54,671 nucleotides of DNA, from positions 1-54,671 of the forward strand of contig JANXYC010000069.1 of NCBI GenBank assembly GCA_025350305.1, written 5' to 3'. The notes under the pieces are model-generated. The model was given only the letters and a program-made list of their open reading frames with translations, did not search any database and had not been told where the DNA came from. The DNA comes from Cyclobacteriaceae bacterium (GTDB lineage Bacteria; Bacteroidota; Bacteroidia; Cytophagales; Cyclobacteriaceae). Both the position numbers and the translations under genes were made by a program. This document shows positions 23,960-32,756 of the stretch, one piece after another. The stretch's first letter is position 1. The number at the start of each line of letters is the position of its first letter.

Positions 23960-26383
23960 ATGAAACACTCAGATCATCAAAAGTACGTCTGCCCCATGCA
24001 CGCTCAAATTGTGCAAGACGGACCTGGTAAATGTCCCATTTGCGGAATGAACTTAGTGCCGCTTAAGAAATCGGATTCCAGCCCTACTGAACCAAATCAT
24101 ATTCATTCGAACCCGCATGATCACACTACACCACGTGACCACCGTAGTGCTGGTGACCAGTATTATTGCCCGATGCTATGCCAGGGTGATAAGAAGTATT
24201 CAAAGCCCGGTGATTGTCCCGTATGTGGAATGCATTTAGTGAAAGAACAGAACCTGAAACCGAAGCGAACAGAGTACACATGCCCAATGCATCCGGAAAT
24301 AGTTCGCAATGAACCCGGGAGTTGCCCGATCTGCGGTATGGAGTTAGTTCCTAAAATCGTTCAAAGGGATAACCAAGAAGAAGAGGCAGCTTATAAAGCT
24401 ATGCTCAAAAGATTTTGGATTGCCACTGCGTTTACAATTCCGGTGTTTGTTATCACGATGAGTGAATTTGTGGGATTACATCTCTCCGGAATTGCCTCCC
24501 AAACAACATGGGGTTGGATTCAATTTGCATTGTCCACTCCTGTGCTTTTTTACTGCAGTGCTGACTTCTTCAAGCGTGGTTATCTATCCATGATCCGTTG
24601 GTCACCCAATATGTGGACGCTCATTTCCCTGGGAGCGGGAGCTGCTTATTTGTTCAGCATTGTCGCCTTGGTGTTTCCTGGTATTTTTCCTGATCAATTT
24701 AGAATGGATGGGACCGTTCACCTGTACTTCGAAGCCGCCACTGTTATCTTATCGCTCATATTATTGGGACAGGTACTTGAACTGAAAGCACGAGGTCAAA
24801 CCAACAGCGCTATTCGCGCCTTGTTGAAGCTAGTCCCACCCGATGCTACGGTGATCCGAAACGGGCAAGAACAAAAGATTCCGCTAGAGCAGGTAGTCCC
24901 GGGTGACATTCTCAAAATTAAGCCGGGAGAGAAAATTCCAGTAGATGGCCAGGTTGTGAAGGGTCATAGTTCAATTGATGAATCCATGATAACGGGTGAG
25001 CCAGTCCCCGTGGAGAAAAATGACGGCGATCCGGTAACGGGAGGCACGGTGAATGGAACAGGAAGTTTTGAAATGAAGGCGTTAAAGATTGGAGCGGATA
25101 CATTGCTTGCGCAGATTATTGACATGGTGAATAAAGCAAGCCGCTCGAAAGCTCCCATTCAGAATTTGGCCGATAAAGTCTCCGGGTATTTTGTGCCGGT
25201 AGTTGTAGGCATTTCAATTTTGTCCTTTGTGGTATGGGCTATCCGGGGCCCCGATCCAGCGATGGTTTTTGCTTTCGCAAATGCTGTCACAGTCCTTATC
25301 ATCGCTTGTCCCTGCGCATTAGGCTTGGCGACACCCATGTCCATCATGGTAGGAACTGGTCGCGGGGCTACGTTCGGAGTGTTGTTAAAGGAAGCCAAGG
25401 TGATTGAAGAAATGCAAAAAGTTACTGTGTTGGTGATTGATAAGACCGGAACAATAACAGAAGGAAAACCTTCTCTCAAATCTGTTAAGACATTCACTAG
25501 TTCAATAAGTGAAGACGAAATTCTGGGCAAAGCTGCATCACTTGAAGCAAGCAGTGAGCATCCGTTGGCTGAAGCAATTGTCAGGGCTGCCAGGGATCGG
25601 AAACATCAGCCTGGCCGGGTAGAAAACTTTGAATCTGTTACAGGTCATGGCATTAAGGGTACCATTGATGGTAAACACGTTTCCGTTGGGAATGCTAAAC
25701 TTCTAAAGTCCCTGAATTTGATGCTGCCAGCGACTAATCAAATGGAAGTGGAAAACCGGCAAGTCAATGGCGAAACTGTAATGTATGTGGTTATTGATAA
25801 TCAGATCGCCGGGTATATAAGTGTGGCTGATCCAATAAAACAAAATTCAAAGAGTGCCATTAAAGAATTGCAACAACAAGGGCTAAGTGTAATCATGCTC
25901 ACAGGCGACAATAAGAATACGGCAAAAGGAGTTGCCGAAGAGTTAGGGCTTGATGGATACGAAGCTGACTACCTTCCTGCCGATAAATTGAACAAAGTAA
26001 AGGAGCTTCAACAAAGTGGTAAAGTTGTGGCTATGGCCGGAGATGGCATAAATGATGCTCCCGCACTAGCCCAGGCAAATGTTGGCATTGCAATGGGCAC
26101 AGGGACAGACGCGGCAATTCAAAGCGCTGGTATCACACTGGTGAAGGGGGATCTACTGGGAATTATCAGAGCAAGAAAACTAAGCACAGCAGTAATGAGC
26201 AATATCAGGCAAAATCTATTTTTTGCTTTTATATATAATGTAATTGGCATTCCGATTGCCGCCGGTGTTTTGTATCCTTTTTTCGGATTGTTGTTAAGTC
26301 CGATGCTGGCAGCCATGGCAATGAGCTTAAGTTCTGTTTCAGTTATTGTAAACAGCCTGAGATTACGAACAAAAGCAATTTAA
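23960..26383 (+). CDS. copA: Cu(+)-translocating P1B-type ATPase with three N-terminal Cys/His/Met modules
   Basis: The protein is 807 aa. In place of classical HMA domains it has three tandem modules: YVCPMHA...[15 protein letters not shown]...CPVCGMHL and YTCPMHP...CPICGMEL (within residues 8-132). The pump core then follows: TGEP in the actuator, CPC at 450-452 in the transport helix, the phosphorylation site DKTGT (Asp494), SSEHPLAEA and GDGINDAP (Asp695). CPC with this core is the Cu(I) exporter class. It exports Cu(I) from cytoplasm to periplasm, where CusCBA would take it on. Confidence 0.96.
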   Translation: MKHSDHQKYVCPMHAQIVQDGPGKCPICGMNLVPLKKSDSSPTEPNHIHSNPHDHTTPRDHRSAGDQYYCPMLCQGDKKYSKPGDCPVCGMHLVKEQNLKPKRTEYTCPMHPEIVRNEPGSCPICGMELVPKIVQRDNQEEEAAYKAMLKRFWIATAFTIPVFVITMSEFVGLHLSGIASQTTWGWIQFALSTPVLFYCSADFFKRGYLSMIRWSPNMWTLISLGAGAAYLFSIVALVFPGIFPDQFRMDGTVHLYFEAATVILSLILLGQVLELKARGQTNSAIRALLKLVPPDATVIRNGQEQKIPLEQVVPGDILKIKPGEKIPVDGQVVKGHSSIDESMITGEPVPVEKNDGDPVTGGTVNGTGSFEMKALKIGADTLLAQIIDMVNKASRSKAPIQNLADKVSGYFVPVVVGISILSFVVWAIRGPDPAMVFAFANAVTVLIIACPCALGLATPMSIMVGTGRGATFGVLLKEAKVIEEMQKVTVLVIDKTGTITEGKPSLKSVKTFTSSISEDEILGKAASLEASSEHPLAEAIVRAARDRKHQPGRVENFESVTGHGIKGTIDGKHVSVGNAKLLKSLNLMLPATNQMEVENRQVNGETVMYVVIDNQIAGYISVADPIKQNSKSAIKELQQQGLSVIMLTGDNKNTAKGVAEELGLDGYEADYLPADKLNKVKELQQSGKVVAMAGDGINDAPALAQANVGIAMGTGTDAAIQSAGITLVKGDLLGIIRARKLSTAVMSNIRQNLFFAFIYNVIGIPIAAGVLYPFFGLLLSPMLAAMAMSLSSVSVIVNSLRLRTKAI

Positions 26384-26393
26384 GAATCCGAGA

Positions 26394-26870
26394 ATGAACC
26401 ATAAACTGTTTTACTCCCTGCTCATTACCTTGTTAGCTTGCTCTGGAGTGAAGGACAATGACCTTGCCAAAGTCAAATTGAAAGAGATGACCAATCAGTC
26501 CATCGACCTTTCGCAGTATAAAGGCAAAACTGTTTTTATTAATTTTTGGGCTACCTGGTGCAAACCCTGCATTCAGGAAATGCCCACGATTGAAAGTGCA
26601 CAAGATAAATTGAAAGATGAAAGAGTGATTTTTCTATTGGCGTCCAACGAGGACCTGGAGCAAATTGAAAGGTTTATAAAAAACCACAACTACAAATTCC
26701 ACTACGTTCATCTTGAAAATATGGAAGCACTGAAGATTCAGGCACTGCCCACTACTTTCATTTTCAATACGGAGGGAAAATTGAAATTTTCAGAAACTGG
26801 CTACCGAAAATGGGATGACCCCGAAAACATTGAATTGATTACCAAAATAATGAATGAACATGAAAAGTAA
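26394..26870 (+). CDS. TlpA/ResA-like thiol-disulfide lipoprotein
   Basis: A lipobox (LLACSG) is followed by a thioredoxin fold with FINFWATWCKPCIQEMPTIE, active-site WCKPC, and a cis-Pro loop at ALPTTFIF. The domain (about residues 25-155) is of normal length. It likely keeps copper-ligand cysteines of periplasmic proteins reduced. It starts 10 bp after copA, and its end overlaps the next gene by about 17 bp, so it is co-transcribed. Confidence 0.9.
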   Translation: MNHKLFYSLLITLLACSGVKDNDLAKVKLKEMTNQSIDLSQYKGKTVFINFWATWCKPCIQEMPTIESAQDKLKDERVIFLLASNEDLEQIERFIKNHNYKFHYVHLENMEALKIQALPTTFIFNTEGKLKFSETGYRKWDDPENIELITKIMNEHEK

Positions 26871-28068
26871 ATTTTACTTCCTTGTGCTGTGTCTGATCGG
26901 AACAGCCTGCTCTGTAAAGAAAAATTCGGACGGGCAAACGCAAAAAATCAAGCTCTTGCCTTCACCTTCCAGGTCAACGAGTGCAGAACCTTTCTTGTTT
27001 ACCGATATTGACAGTACCGTGTATTTGTCCTGGATAGAAAAAAGTGAAGGTAAAGCTTCATTGAAGTTTTCAAGCCTGGATAATGGTCAATGGTCTGAGT
27101 CCTCGGTCATCGCCTCCGGCAACACGTGGTTTGTAAATTGGGCTGACTATCCTATGATCGCTACTAACGGCAAACAATTTATCGCGCATTTTCTCGATAA
27201 GAGCGGAGCGAGTACGTATGCTTACGATATAAAGCTAACCACATCGAGTGACCATGGAAAGAACTGGCTTGATCCACTCATACTCCATGATGACAAGAAA
27301 CAGGCGGAGCATGGTTTTGTTACCTTACTGCCCTATAGAGATAAGTTTTTTGTGACGTGGCTTGACGGAAGAAACACCGTCATGGAAGGCATGAAAGAAA
27401 TGGATCATCACGCGGGTCACCATGGTGCAATGAGTCTCCGGGCTGCAATTATTGATGCCAACGGAACGAAAATAAATGAATGGGAACTCGATACTAAAAC
27501 CTGTGATTGCTGTCAGACCAGCGCTGCCATCACCACCAATGGACCTGTTGTTGTTTATCGTGACCGGTCAGACGCGGAAATCCGCGATATGTCCATTGTA
27601 CGATTATTGGATGGTCAATGGACAGAACCTAAAACTATTCATAATGATAATTGGAAAATTGCCGGATGCCCTGTCAATGGACCTCGCGTAGTTGCAGAAG
27701 GCAATAATCTTGCGGTAGCCTGGTTCTCCGCCGCGTCCGACACTTCACATGTAAATGTTATTTTCTCAACAGATGGTGGTGCTACTTTTGATAAACCAAT
27801 CCGGATTGACGAAGGAAATGCAATCGGACGTGTGGATATTGTAATGATAGACGAACAGAGCGTGATGGTAAGTTGGATGGAAGGCACTGTGATCAAAGCT
27901 GCAAAAGTTCATAGTAATGGCACAAAGGAACCTTCTATGATTATCGCATCATCCTCTGAATCCAGGTCGGGTGGATTTCCTCAAATGACTAAATCAGGAA
28001 ACCAATTGATCTTCGCCTGGACCGATGACACGGAAAGGAATATTAAAGTCGTGAGTATTTCCTTGTAA
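26854..28068 (+). CDS. Sialidase-like (BNR/Asp-box) propeller lipoprotein
   Basis: The start ATG at 26854 or 26860 overlaps the thioredoxin gene. The lipobox is IGTAC. The remaining 380 residues form a beta-propeller with Asp-box-like turns (SSDHGKNWLDP, STDGGATFDKP). Unusual metal-ligand-rich insertions occur: MKEMDHHAGHHGAM near residue 180 and CDCCQTSAA near residue 215. Catalytic sialidase residues are not evident. The His/Met/Cys patches suggest a copper-binding surface protein rather than a glycosidase. Confidence 0.75.
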   Translation: MNMKSKFYFLVLCLIGTACSVKKNSDGQTQKIKLLPSPSRSTSAEPFLFTDIDSTVYLSWIEKSEGKASLKFSSLDNGQWSESSVIASGNTWFVNWADYPMIATNGKQFIAHFLDKSGASTYAYDIKLTTSSDHGKNWLDPLILHDDKKQAEHGFVTLLPYRDKFFVTWLDGRNTVMEGMKEMDHHAGHHGAMSLRAAIIDANGTKINEWELDTKTCDCCQTSAAITTNGPVVVYRDRSDAEIRDMSIVRLLDGQWTEPKTIHNDNWKIAGCPVNGPRVVAEGNNLAVAWFSAASDTSHVNVIFSTDGGATFDKPIRIDEGNAIGRVDIVMIDEQSVMVSWMEGTVIKAAKVHSNGTKEPSMIIASSSESRSGGFPQMTKSGNQLIFAWTDDTERNIKVVSISL

Positions 28069-28097
28069 TAAAATTTATACTTCAAACCTTAAGGAAC

Positions 28098-28718
28098 ATG
28101 AAAGCATTTACGGGTAGCATAATCTTTTTTATTATTTTTTCAGATTGTTCAAATCATAGAACAAAAGAGGAGCAGAGCACAAAAGAACCATCCTCTCAAA
28201 TAGTCAATCCAGACGAAGAGGGCACCCGCATCATTGCAGAGCAAACTGCTTCTGATACGTTGAAGGGCAGTCTCAAGGCAAAGGCCATGGGAACCATTGG
28301 CAATGCAGGCGTCACAATCAATTATTATTCGCCAGCCGTTCGCGGACGTGTAGTGTGGGGTGGTCTTGTTCCATTTGATAAAGTGTGGGTGACCGGTGCT
28401 CACCGTGCAACCAGTATCGATTTCAATCAGGAAGTTATAGTTGGAGGTGTAACGATTGCTCCCGGGAAGTATGCCTTGTTTACGATTCCCGGCAAAGATG
28501 AATGGACCATCATTGTCAATAAAAATTGGGAGCAGCACTTAGCCGATGACTATGATCCAAAGGATGATATTGTACGGGTGAAAGTAAAACCGGAAACAGA
28601 AGATACCCATCAGGAGAGGCTACGCTTTACAATTGAAGCATCGAGTGACACAAAAGGCGAGATTGTTATTTATTGGGAGAAACTGGAGGTTTCTTTACCG
28701 ATAAGCTCGCGGAATTGA
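28098..28718 (+). CDS. DUF2911 domain lipoprotein
   Basis: The protein has a short signal with Cys (IIFSDCS), a Thr/Ser/Glu-rich linker and a DUF2911 domain with its usual blocks: VTINYYSPAVRGRVVWGGLV, WVTGAHRATSIDF, LAPGKYALFTIPG-like IAPGKYALFTIPG and WTIIVNKNW. The domain function is unknown; it is common in Bacteroidetes exported proteins. It is the last gene on the copA transcript side before a 136-bp gap with palindromes. Confidence 0.85.
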   Translation: MKAFTGSIIFFIIFSDCSNHRTKEEQSTKEPSSQIVNPDEEGTRIIAEQTASDTLKGSLKAKAMGTIGNAGVTINYYSPAVRGRVVWGGLVPFDKVWVTGAHRATSIDFNQEVIVGGVTIAPGKYALFTIPGKDEWTIIVNKNWEQHLADDYDPKDDIVRVKVKPETEDTHQERLRFTIEASSDTKGEIVIYWEKLEVSLPISSRN

Positions 28719-28773
28719 CTGAATCGTAGGGTAAGGAATGGCCCATCAAAGCTAATCTGCCTCTTTCATATCC

Positions 28774-28805
28774 TATTCAAGAGTATTATTGAATAGTTGA
28801 ACTAT
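28774..28805. promoter_or_regulatory. Overlapping palindromes, possible ArsR/SmtB-type operator
   Basis: TATTCAA (28774-28780) and TTGAATA (28789-28795) form a perfect 7-8-7 inverted repeat. It overlaps a second perfect one, ATAGTT-G-AACTAT (28793-28805). Both lie about 50-80 bp before the nucleoside phosphorylase gene, the only clear operator-like site I see in the metal island. No cognate regulator is encoded in the window. Confidence 0.35.
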
Positions 28806-28854
28806 CTCAACTTGCAGGGCTACCCGTGGAAGTTTCATTAAACTAAAGAAAGGT

Positions 28855-29685
28855 ATGAACGCGCTTAAACCAATTCCAGGGAAACATTATCAGGAGCCGT
28901 CAATCTTTAATCCTGAAAAATTATTGCGGGAGGGTCGAAGGCAAAAGAACCTTCCTGAATGTAACGTCCCTGAAGTATGTATATTAGATCCCGATGGTGA
29001 CATCGTGCGCTATCTGCAAAAGGAAAATCTTATATCGTTAAGTAATTGTTGGGCGTGCTATCATTCAAATCTTTACACATTCAAGTACGGGGAATTAAGT
29101 TTGGGAATTGTAGGATGCGCAGTTGGTTCATCGTATGCAGTTCTCGTTGCCGAACAGCTTTTCGTCTCTGGATGTAAACTGTTGATCAGTATAACATCAG
29201 CGGGAATTATAAATCAACAGGAGGGAATTGAGTTTATCCTGATTACTGAATCCCTGAGAGATGAAGGCACAAGCTTTCATTACATACCTGCTGAAGCGAA
29301 AGCAGAAATTGATATGGATCTGATGAAGGAACTCAATCCGTTATTTACACATTCCGATTTATTCATTGCAAAGGGAACGAGTTGGACAACCGATGCTCCC
29401 TATCGGGAGACACAATCTTCAATCAATTATGCAAAGTCCCTTGGTATAACAGCCGTTGAAATGGAGGCCGCGGCGCTGTATGCTTTTGCCCAAGCCAAAA
29501 CAAAATCAGTGATTTGCTTTGCCCACCTCACCAACACTATGTCACAACCGCATGGCGACTTTGAAAAAGGCGAAGAGAATGGCAGTACGAAGGCATTGAA
29601 ACTTATTTACGAAACAGTGAAATGCCTGGAAAAAATTAACTATGAAGGGCGAGAGGAACAGAGGCCTGGCAATGGGGTTGAATGA
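28855..29685 (+). CDS. Nucleoside phosphorylase (PNP/UDP family), C-terminus altered
   Basis: The 276-aa protein has the family phosphate/ribose-binding features: GIVGCAVGSSYAVLVAEQL, LISITSAGII and the signature AVEMEAAALYAFA (about residues 200-212). The reaction would be phosphorolysis of a purine or pyrimidine nucleoside to base and ribose-1-phosphate. From about residue 263 on (YEGREEQRPGNGVE) the sequence is the following MFS gene read in a different frame, so a deletion appears to have fused the two genes and replaced the native C-terminus. The fold core is intact. Confidence 0.82.
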   Translation: MNALKPIPGKHYQEPSIFNPEKLLREGRRQKNLPECNVPEVCILDPDGDIVRYLQKENLISLSNCWACYHSNLYTFKYGELSLGIVGCAVGSSYAVLVAEQLFVSGCKLLISITSAGIINQQEGIEFILITESLRDEGTSFHYIPAEAKAEIDMDLMKELNPLFTHSDLFIAKGTSWTTDAPYRETQSSINYAKSLGITAVEMEAAALYAFAQAKTKSVICFAHLTNTMSQPHGDFEKGEENGSTKALKLIYETVKCLEKINYEGREEQRPGNGVE

Positions 29686-30115
29686 ATTTGCGGGGTACAT
29701 GGCGGTGGCAATGGTTGCCTTTCTTACCGGTTGGGTGGCGACGAATTACGGCTTGCGTCCATATCCATTTTACATTGGTATTGCGATATCAATAATCGGC
29801 CTGGTAATAAGTTGGTTCTTTGTGAAAGATACTAGCCAACACGTTTTGTTAGAATCTTCACATACCAAGGTGCCCAGACTCAAACATCTTTTTTGGGAGA
29901 CAACCTGGAAGAATAAAAACCTTGGCTCTGTAACACAAGCAGGTTTGGTAAACAATCTTAACGATGGTATGGTATGGTATGGTATGGTATGGGGATTGTT
30001 ACCGCTTTTACTTTTCAGCAAAAATTTTGGCCTCAGCGACATCGGAGTAATTGTAGCAACGTATCCAATAGTGTACATGACAGATAATCCCAAGGAGATT
30101 CAGTTTGGGTATTAA
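29642..30115 (+). pseudogene. MFS transporter remnant (both ends missing)
   Basis: The 157 residues begin ERNRGLAMGLNEFAGY, which in major-facilitator proteins is the cytoplasmic-loop motif after about the fourth helix. They continue through two or three helices and a loop (FFVKDTSQ) to VIVATYPI, where the sequence stops matching. The N-terminal helices are missing at the junction with the phosphorylase. The C-terminal half is missing before the MITE at 30113, whose first bases supply the stop codon. A GGTAT expansion lies in the LNDGMVW region. Confidence 0.75.
29966..29990. repeat. Pentanucleotide GGTAT x5 microsatellite
   Basis: Five exact GGTAT units (29966-29990) encode the repeated MVWYGMVWG of the MFS remnant; relatives, from memory, have one MVWG. 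Three extra units add 15 bp and keep frame. Any other copy-number step would shift the frame. Confidence 0.85.
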
Positions 30116-30327
30116 TCCTACTTTGTCATATTTAGATTTTTTGGGTCACAACGAGCATGAAGATGACACAACGAGCACAACGAAACAGAGCCAATAATCC
30201 GTTGGACCTCGATTTCGTAGTACTCGTAGTGGTTCGTTGTGATCTTCGTGACCATACTTCTGATTCGCTCTTCGGGCTGCAACCTTATGCTATTCTACAG
30301 ATTGCATAACTTGACAAAGTAGGATTA
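30113..30327. mobile_element. MITE family A, copy 1
   Basis: This 215-bp element has perfect 16-bp terminal inverted repeats (TAATCCTACTTTGTCA ... TGACAAAGTAGGATTA). The outer TA on both sides fits a TA target duplication, as in IS630/Tc1-mariner insertions. The interior is about 90 percent identical to the reverse complement of 40640-40855. There is no coding capacity. It abuts the truncated end of the MFS remnant. From 30328 to 30656 I see no convincing gene. Confidence 0.88.
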
Positions 30328-30656
30328 AGGGTGAGGAAAAATTTCCAAAGTCTTTTTTTTTGCACAGTTGATGTATGGGTTTAAGAGAAATCGAAAAATT
30401 GAATGATTAAAAAATACGGGGATTTAAAGAATTGGCGCCATCGTCTCAAGGCGGGTGCTATGTTAAATCAACCGTTGAATTTCTTCTACACCAGACGAGG
30501 GTTCAACCTGTTTTAACCATTTTACCGGCACCATTGCGTCGTTTAGGAAAATGATTCTGAAATAAGGTGAATGACCCTGCCCGTGTAAAAATATGTCACC
30601 CCATGGCATGATAATAGTGTCAGGTTGGAACGAAGATTGTATCAAACGTTTAAAAT

Positions 30657-30836
30657 ATGCTCTACATGAGGAATGACACTGGAGAAAAAGGCAATGACAA
30701 GAAAACAGGAAAGGGAGAACGGCAGGAAGTATACACCTGCTCTATGCACCCGGAAGTGAAAGCTGACAAACCCGGCAAATGCCCCCTTTGTGGAATGGAT
30801 TTAATAAAGAAGAAAGAGAATGTTAAATCTGCTTGA
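30657..30836 (+). CDS. Small heavy-metal-binding protein (single YTCSMHP/CPLCGMDL module)
   Basis: The 59-aa ORF starts MLYMRNDTGEKGNDKKTG (a second ATG lies at 30666), has a charged hydrophilic lead, and then carries YTCSMHPEVKADKPG followed by KCPLCGMDLIKKK. This is the same Cys-x-Met-His-Pro...Cys-x-x-Cys-Gly-Met module found in the two CusB adaptors, CopA and the secreted protein at 22689. There is no signal peptide, so it would be cytoplasmic. It could be a free chaperone or buffer for Cu(I). Module conservation supports it as a real gene despite its size. Confidence 0.7.
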   Translation: MLYMRNDTGEKGNDKKTGKGERQEVYTCSMHPEVKADKPGKCPLCGMDLIKKKENVKSA

Positions 30837-30953
30837 ATAGCGCTTCTCGCAGGAACTTTGAGTACAGCGACTGCAGCGTATCCTTCGCGATGCACTGTTG
30901 CAGAACAGGAAGACTGAATTAACGCCGACCGGCAAAAGGTTTCACACCAGCAC

Positions 30954-31400
30954 ATGAAAACCCGTTTCAGACAAAATAGTTTTTTATTCTGGCAACAATG
31001 GCTTTTCTATACAAGTTTATTGTTTGCTTTTTTCGGTATTGTCTTTGCGTTTTACGGCAGGAATTTTTTGTTCCTTCCTTATGATAAAATGTTGGCGAGG
31101 GTTTTTTGGAATAGCGATCAATTTCCTTCAGCGGCAGAGCCATTCCGTGCTTTTATTTATGGCCCGTTGGGTGGAACCATGGCCTGTTGCTATGTCTTAC
31201 TAGCGTTTATTGCACGCTATCCCTTCAAGAACAGGCAACGATGGGCCAGGAATGCCATTGTAACTGCATTCAGCATTTGGGTTATTATTGACTCTTCTAT
31301 TTGCGTGTATTTTGGAGTGTATCCTCAGATATATATCATTAATACTTTTTCCATAATTGTAAAGGCCCTGCCAATAATGTGTACGTGGAAATATTTTTAG
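30954..31400 (+). CDS. Small integral membrane protein of unknown function
   Basis: This 148-aa protein has about four hydrophobic segments (residues 12-36, 71-88, 97-115 and 120-140) joined by short basic loops. It is rich in aromatic residues. I recognise no family. It lies after the small metal-binding ORF and marks the right end of the metal island. It ends 45 bp before a convergent TPR gene. Confidence 0.65.
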   Translation: MKTRFRQNSFLFWQQWLFYTSLLFAFFGIVFAFYGRNFLFLPYDKMLARVFWNSDQFPSAAEPFRAFIYGPLGGTMACCYVLLAFIARYPFKNRQRWARNAIVTAFSIWVIIDSSICVYFGVYPQIYIINTFSIIVKALPIMCTWKYF

Positions 31401-31444
31401 TATATCACACCGAAGGATGAACATTCAGATAAACAGAAGAAGTG

Positions 31445-32421
31445 TTAATTCACCCGCTCCAGCCCTTCCTTCGCCTCTTTCATCCCGGGATAAAGTTGCA
31501 AGGAAGTTTCATAGTATTTCCTGGCGAGAATCGTATCACCTTTTTTCTCATAAATGATGGCGAGACAGAAATTCGCATCGCAGTGAGCTGGTTCGTTCGG
31601 CTTAGGTGTATAGATCAAGTATCGACTGAGACATTCAATACCTTTTTCAAATTGGAGACCTGAACGCGCGCTCACGTGTCCTGGGTGAAAGGCCGCCACC
31701 AGGTCCTTCGGATATTTTTTTATGACACCTTCGTACAGACCAAAAGCCTTGTCGTACTTTTTTTGATCAGCGTAAAACTGGGCGGGCGCAAAAATATATT
31801 CGCGGTTACCTGGAGCTTGCCGGATCGCAGCCGTCAATTCTTCTTCTGCTAATTCCATTTTATTTTGAGCGGTATGAACAAACGCGAATGCCCGCAAGCC
31901 TTGCGCTTTATCCAGGGGGGAAATTACATCGGCGCTGGCGGGGGCTTTCTCCCAACTGCCACCGAGGAAGCCAGGTGCTTTTACATAATAATTAATAAGA
32001 CCCCATTGGGTTTGAAGATTGTCGGGATCTATGGCGGCCGCCTTTTCAAATTCATTCTTAATCTTTGGTGTCAGGTAGGCTTGCTTGAGTGCATTCGCAT
32101 TCATTGCCACTACACCGTACATCACACCTAACCAGTTGTGATACTCTACAACCCGGGGATTTGCCTCGATGGCCTTTTCAAATTTTTCTACCGATAAATC
32201 ATACTTTTTTTCTTCCACGGCAATTCTACCGAGGTAGTACTGTGCTTCAGGGTATTCTGCATTGCTTTTTGAAATTGTGAGTAATAATTTTTTTGCTGCC
32301 TCAAAATTTCGTTGTTCGAACAAGGCCTTGGAAGATGAAGTGAATGACCAACAACCGTGCAGGGCATGTAAGCACCACCAATCATTAGAAAGATCAGAAA
32401 GTATGTTTTCAGGTGCAGCAT
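31445..32421 (-). CDS. Exported TPR-repeat protein, probably frameshifted near the signal peptide
   Basis: From 32323 down, one frame encodes 292 aa of TPR repeats (NAEYPEAQYYLGRIAVEEKKY, NREYIFAPAQFYADQKKYDKA, ...). It starts abruptly with FEQRNFEAAKKL, and upstream in that frame is SSSKAL without an ATG. A second frame from ATG 32421 gives a clean signal peptide (MLHLKTYFLIFLMIGGAYMP) that runs into nonsense after about 30 residues. A one-base loss around 32330-32370 would join them into one exported TPR protein. Real frameshift and sequencing error cannot be told apart here. Confidence 0.7.
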
Positions 32422-32422
32422 T

Positions 32423-32581
32423 TCAACGATTTACGGCAAATAATGGTACTTCGGATTTCAAAACAACCGTTGGCCAGCCAGCGTTTTCCAGTCGCGAGCC
32501 TGTCACTCCTTGCCGGCTGGCAAACCGTGCCACTGCCTGGGTCTTTAGCCACTGAAGATCAGGAAACTGATGGAGAATCAT
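32423..32581 (-). pseudogene. AraC-type regulator N-terminal fragment
   Basis: From an internal ATG (32581) the frame reads MILHQFPDLQWLKTQAVARF followed by SRQG and GWPTVVL. From memory this matches the N-terminus of Bacteroidetes AraC-family regulators ('FPDLQWLK...F..RQ...G.tLP..GWPtVvLN'). The match stops after about 40 residues, directly against the 5' end of the TPR gene, and no helix-turn-helix part follows. It is likely the stump of a deleted regulator. Confidence 0.4.
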
Positions 32582-32756
32582 AACGCTGAAACAATGAGCG
32601 GGAGGCGTTCGACTGATCGACCTTGGAATCCCGAGCTCTGAAGGGCTCCGACGCATAAAAGATCGCGATCGGAAGGAAAAGAAGTTGCAAGAATTTTGCT
32701 AAGAGTAGCCACTTCATAATTTTGCATTCCTTTTTACTGAATTAATTCTAAAATTC

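Noticed and set aside
26854-28068. True sialidase
   Set aside because: Asp-box-like turns are present, but the catalytic Arg triad and Tyr/Glu pair are not evident, and the context is metal handling.
30463-30645. 60-codon minus-strand frame
   Set aside because: It is short, has no recognised motif and no promoter-like box; it could be a remnant but cannot be supported as a gene.
32188-32421. Separate 77-aa exported protein
   Set aside because: Only the first 30 residues look like protein (a signal peptide); the rest overlaps the TPR frame, so a frameshift of the TPR gene explains it better.
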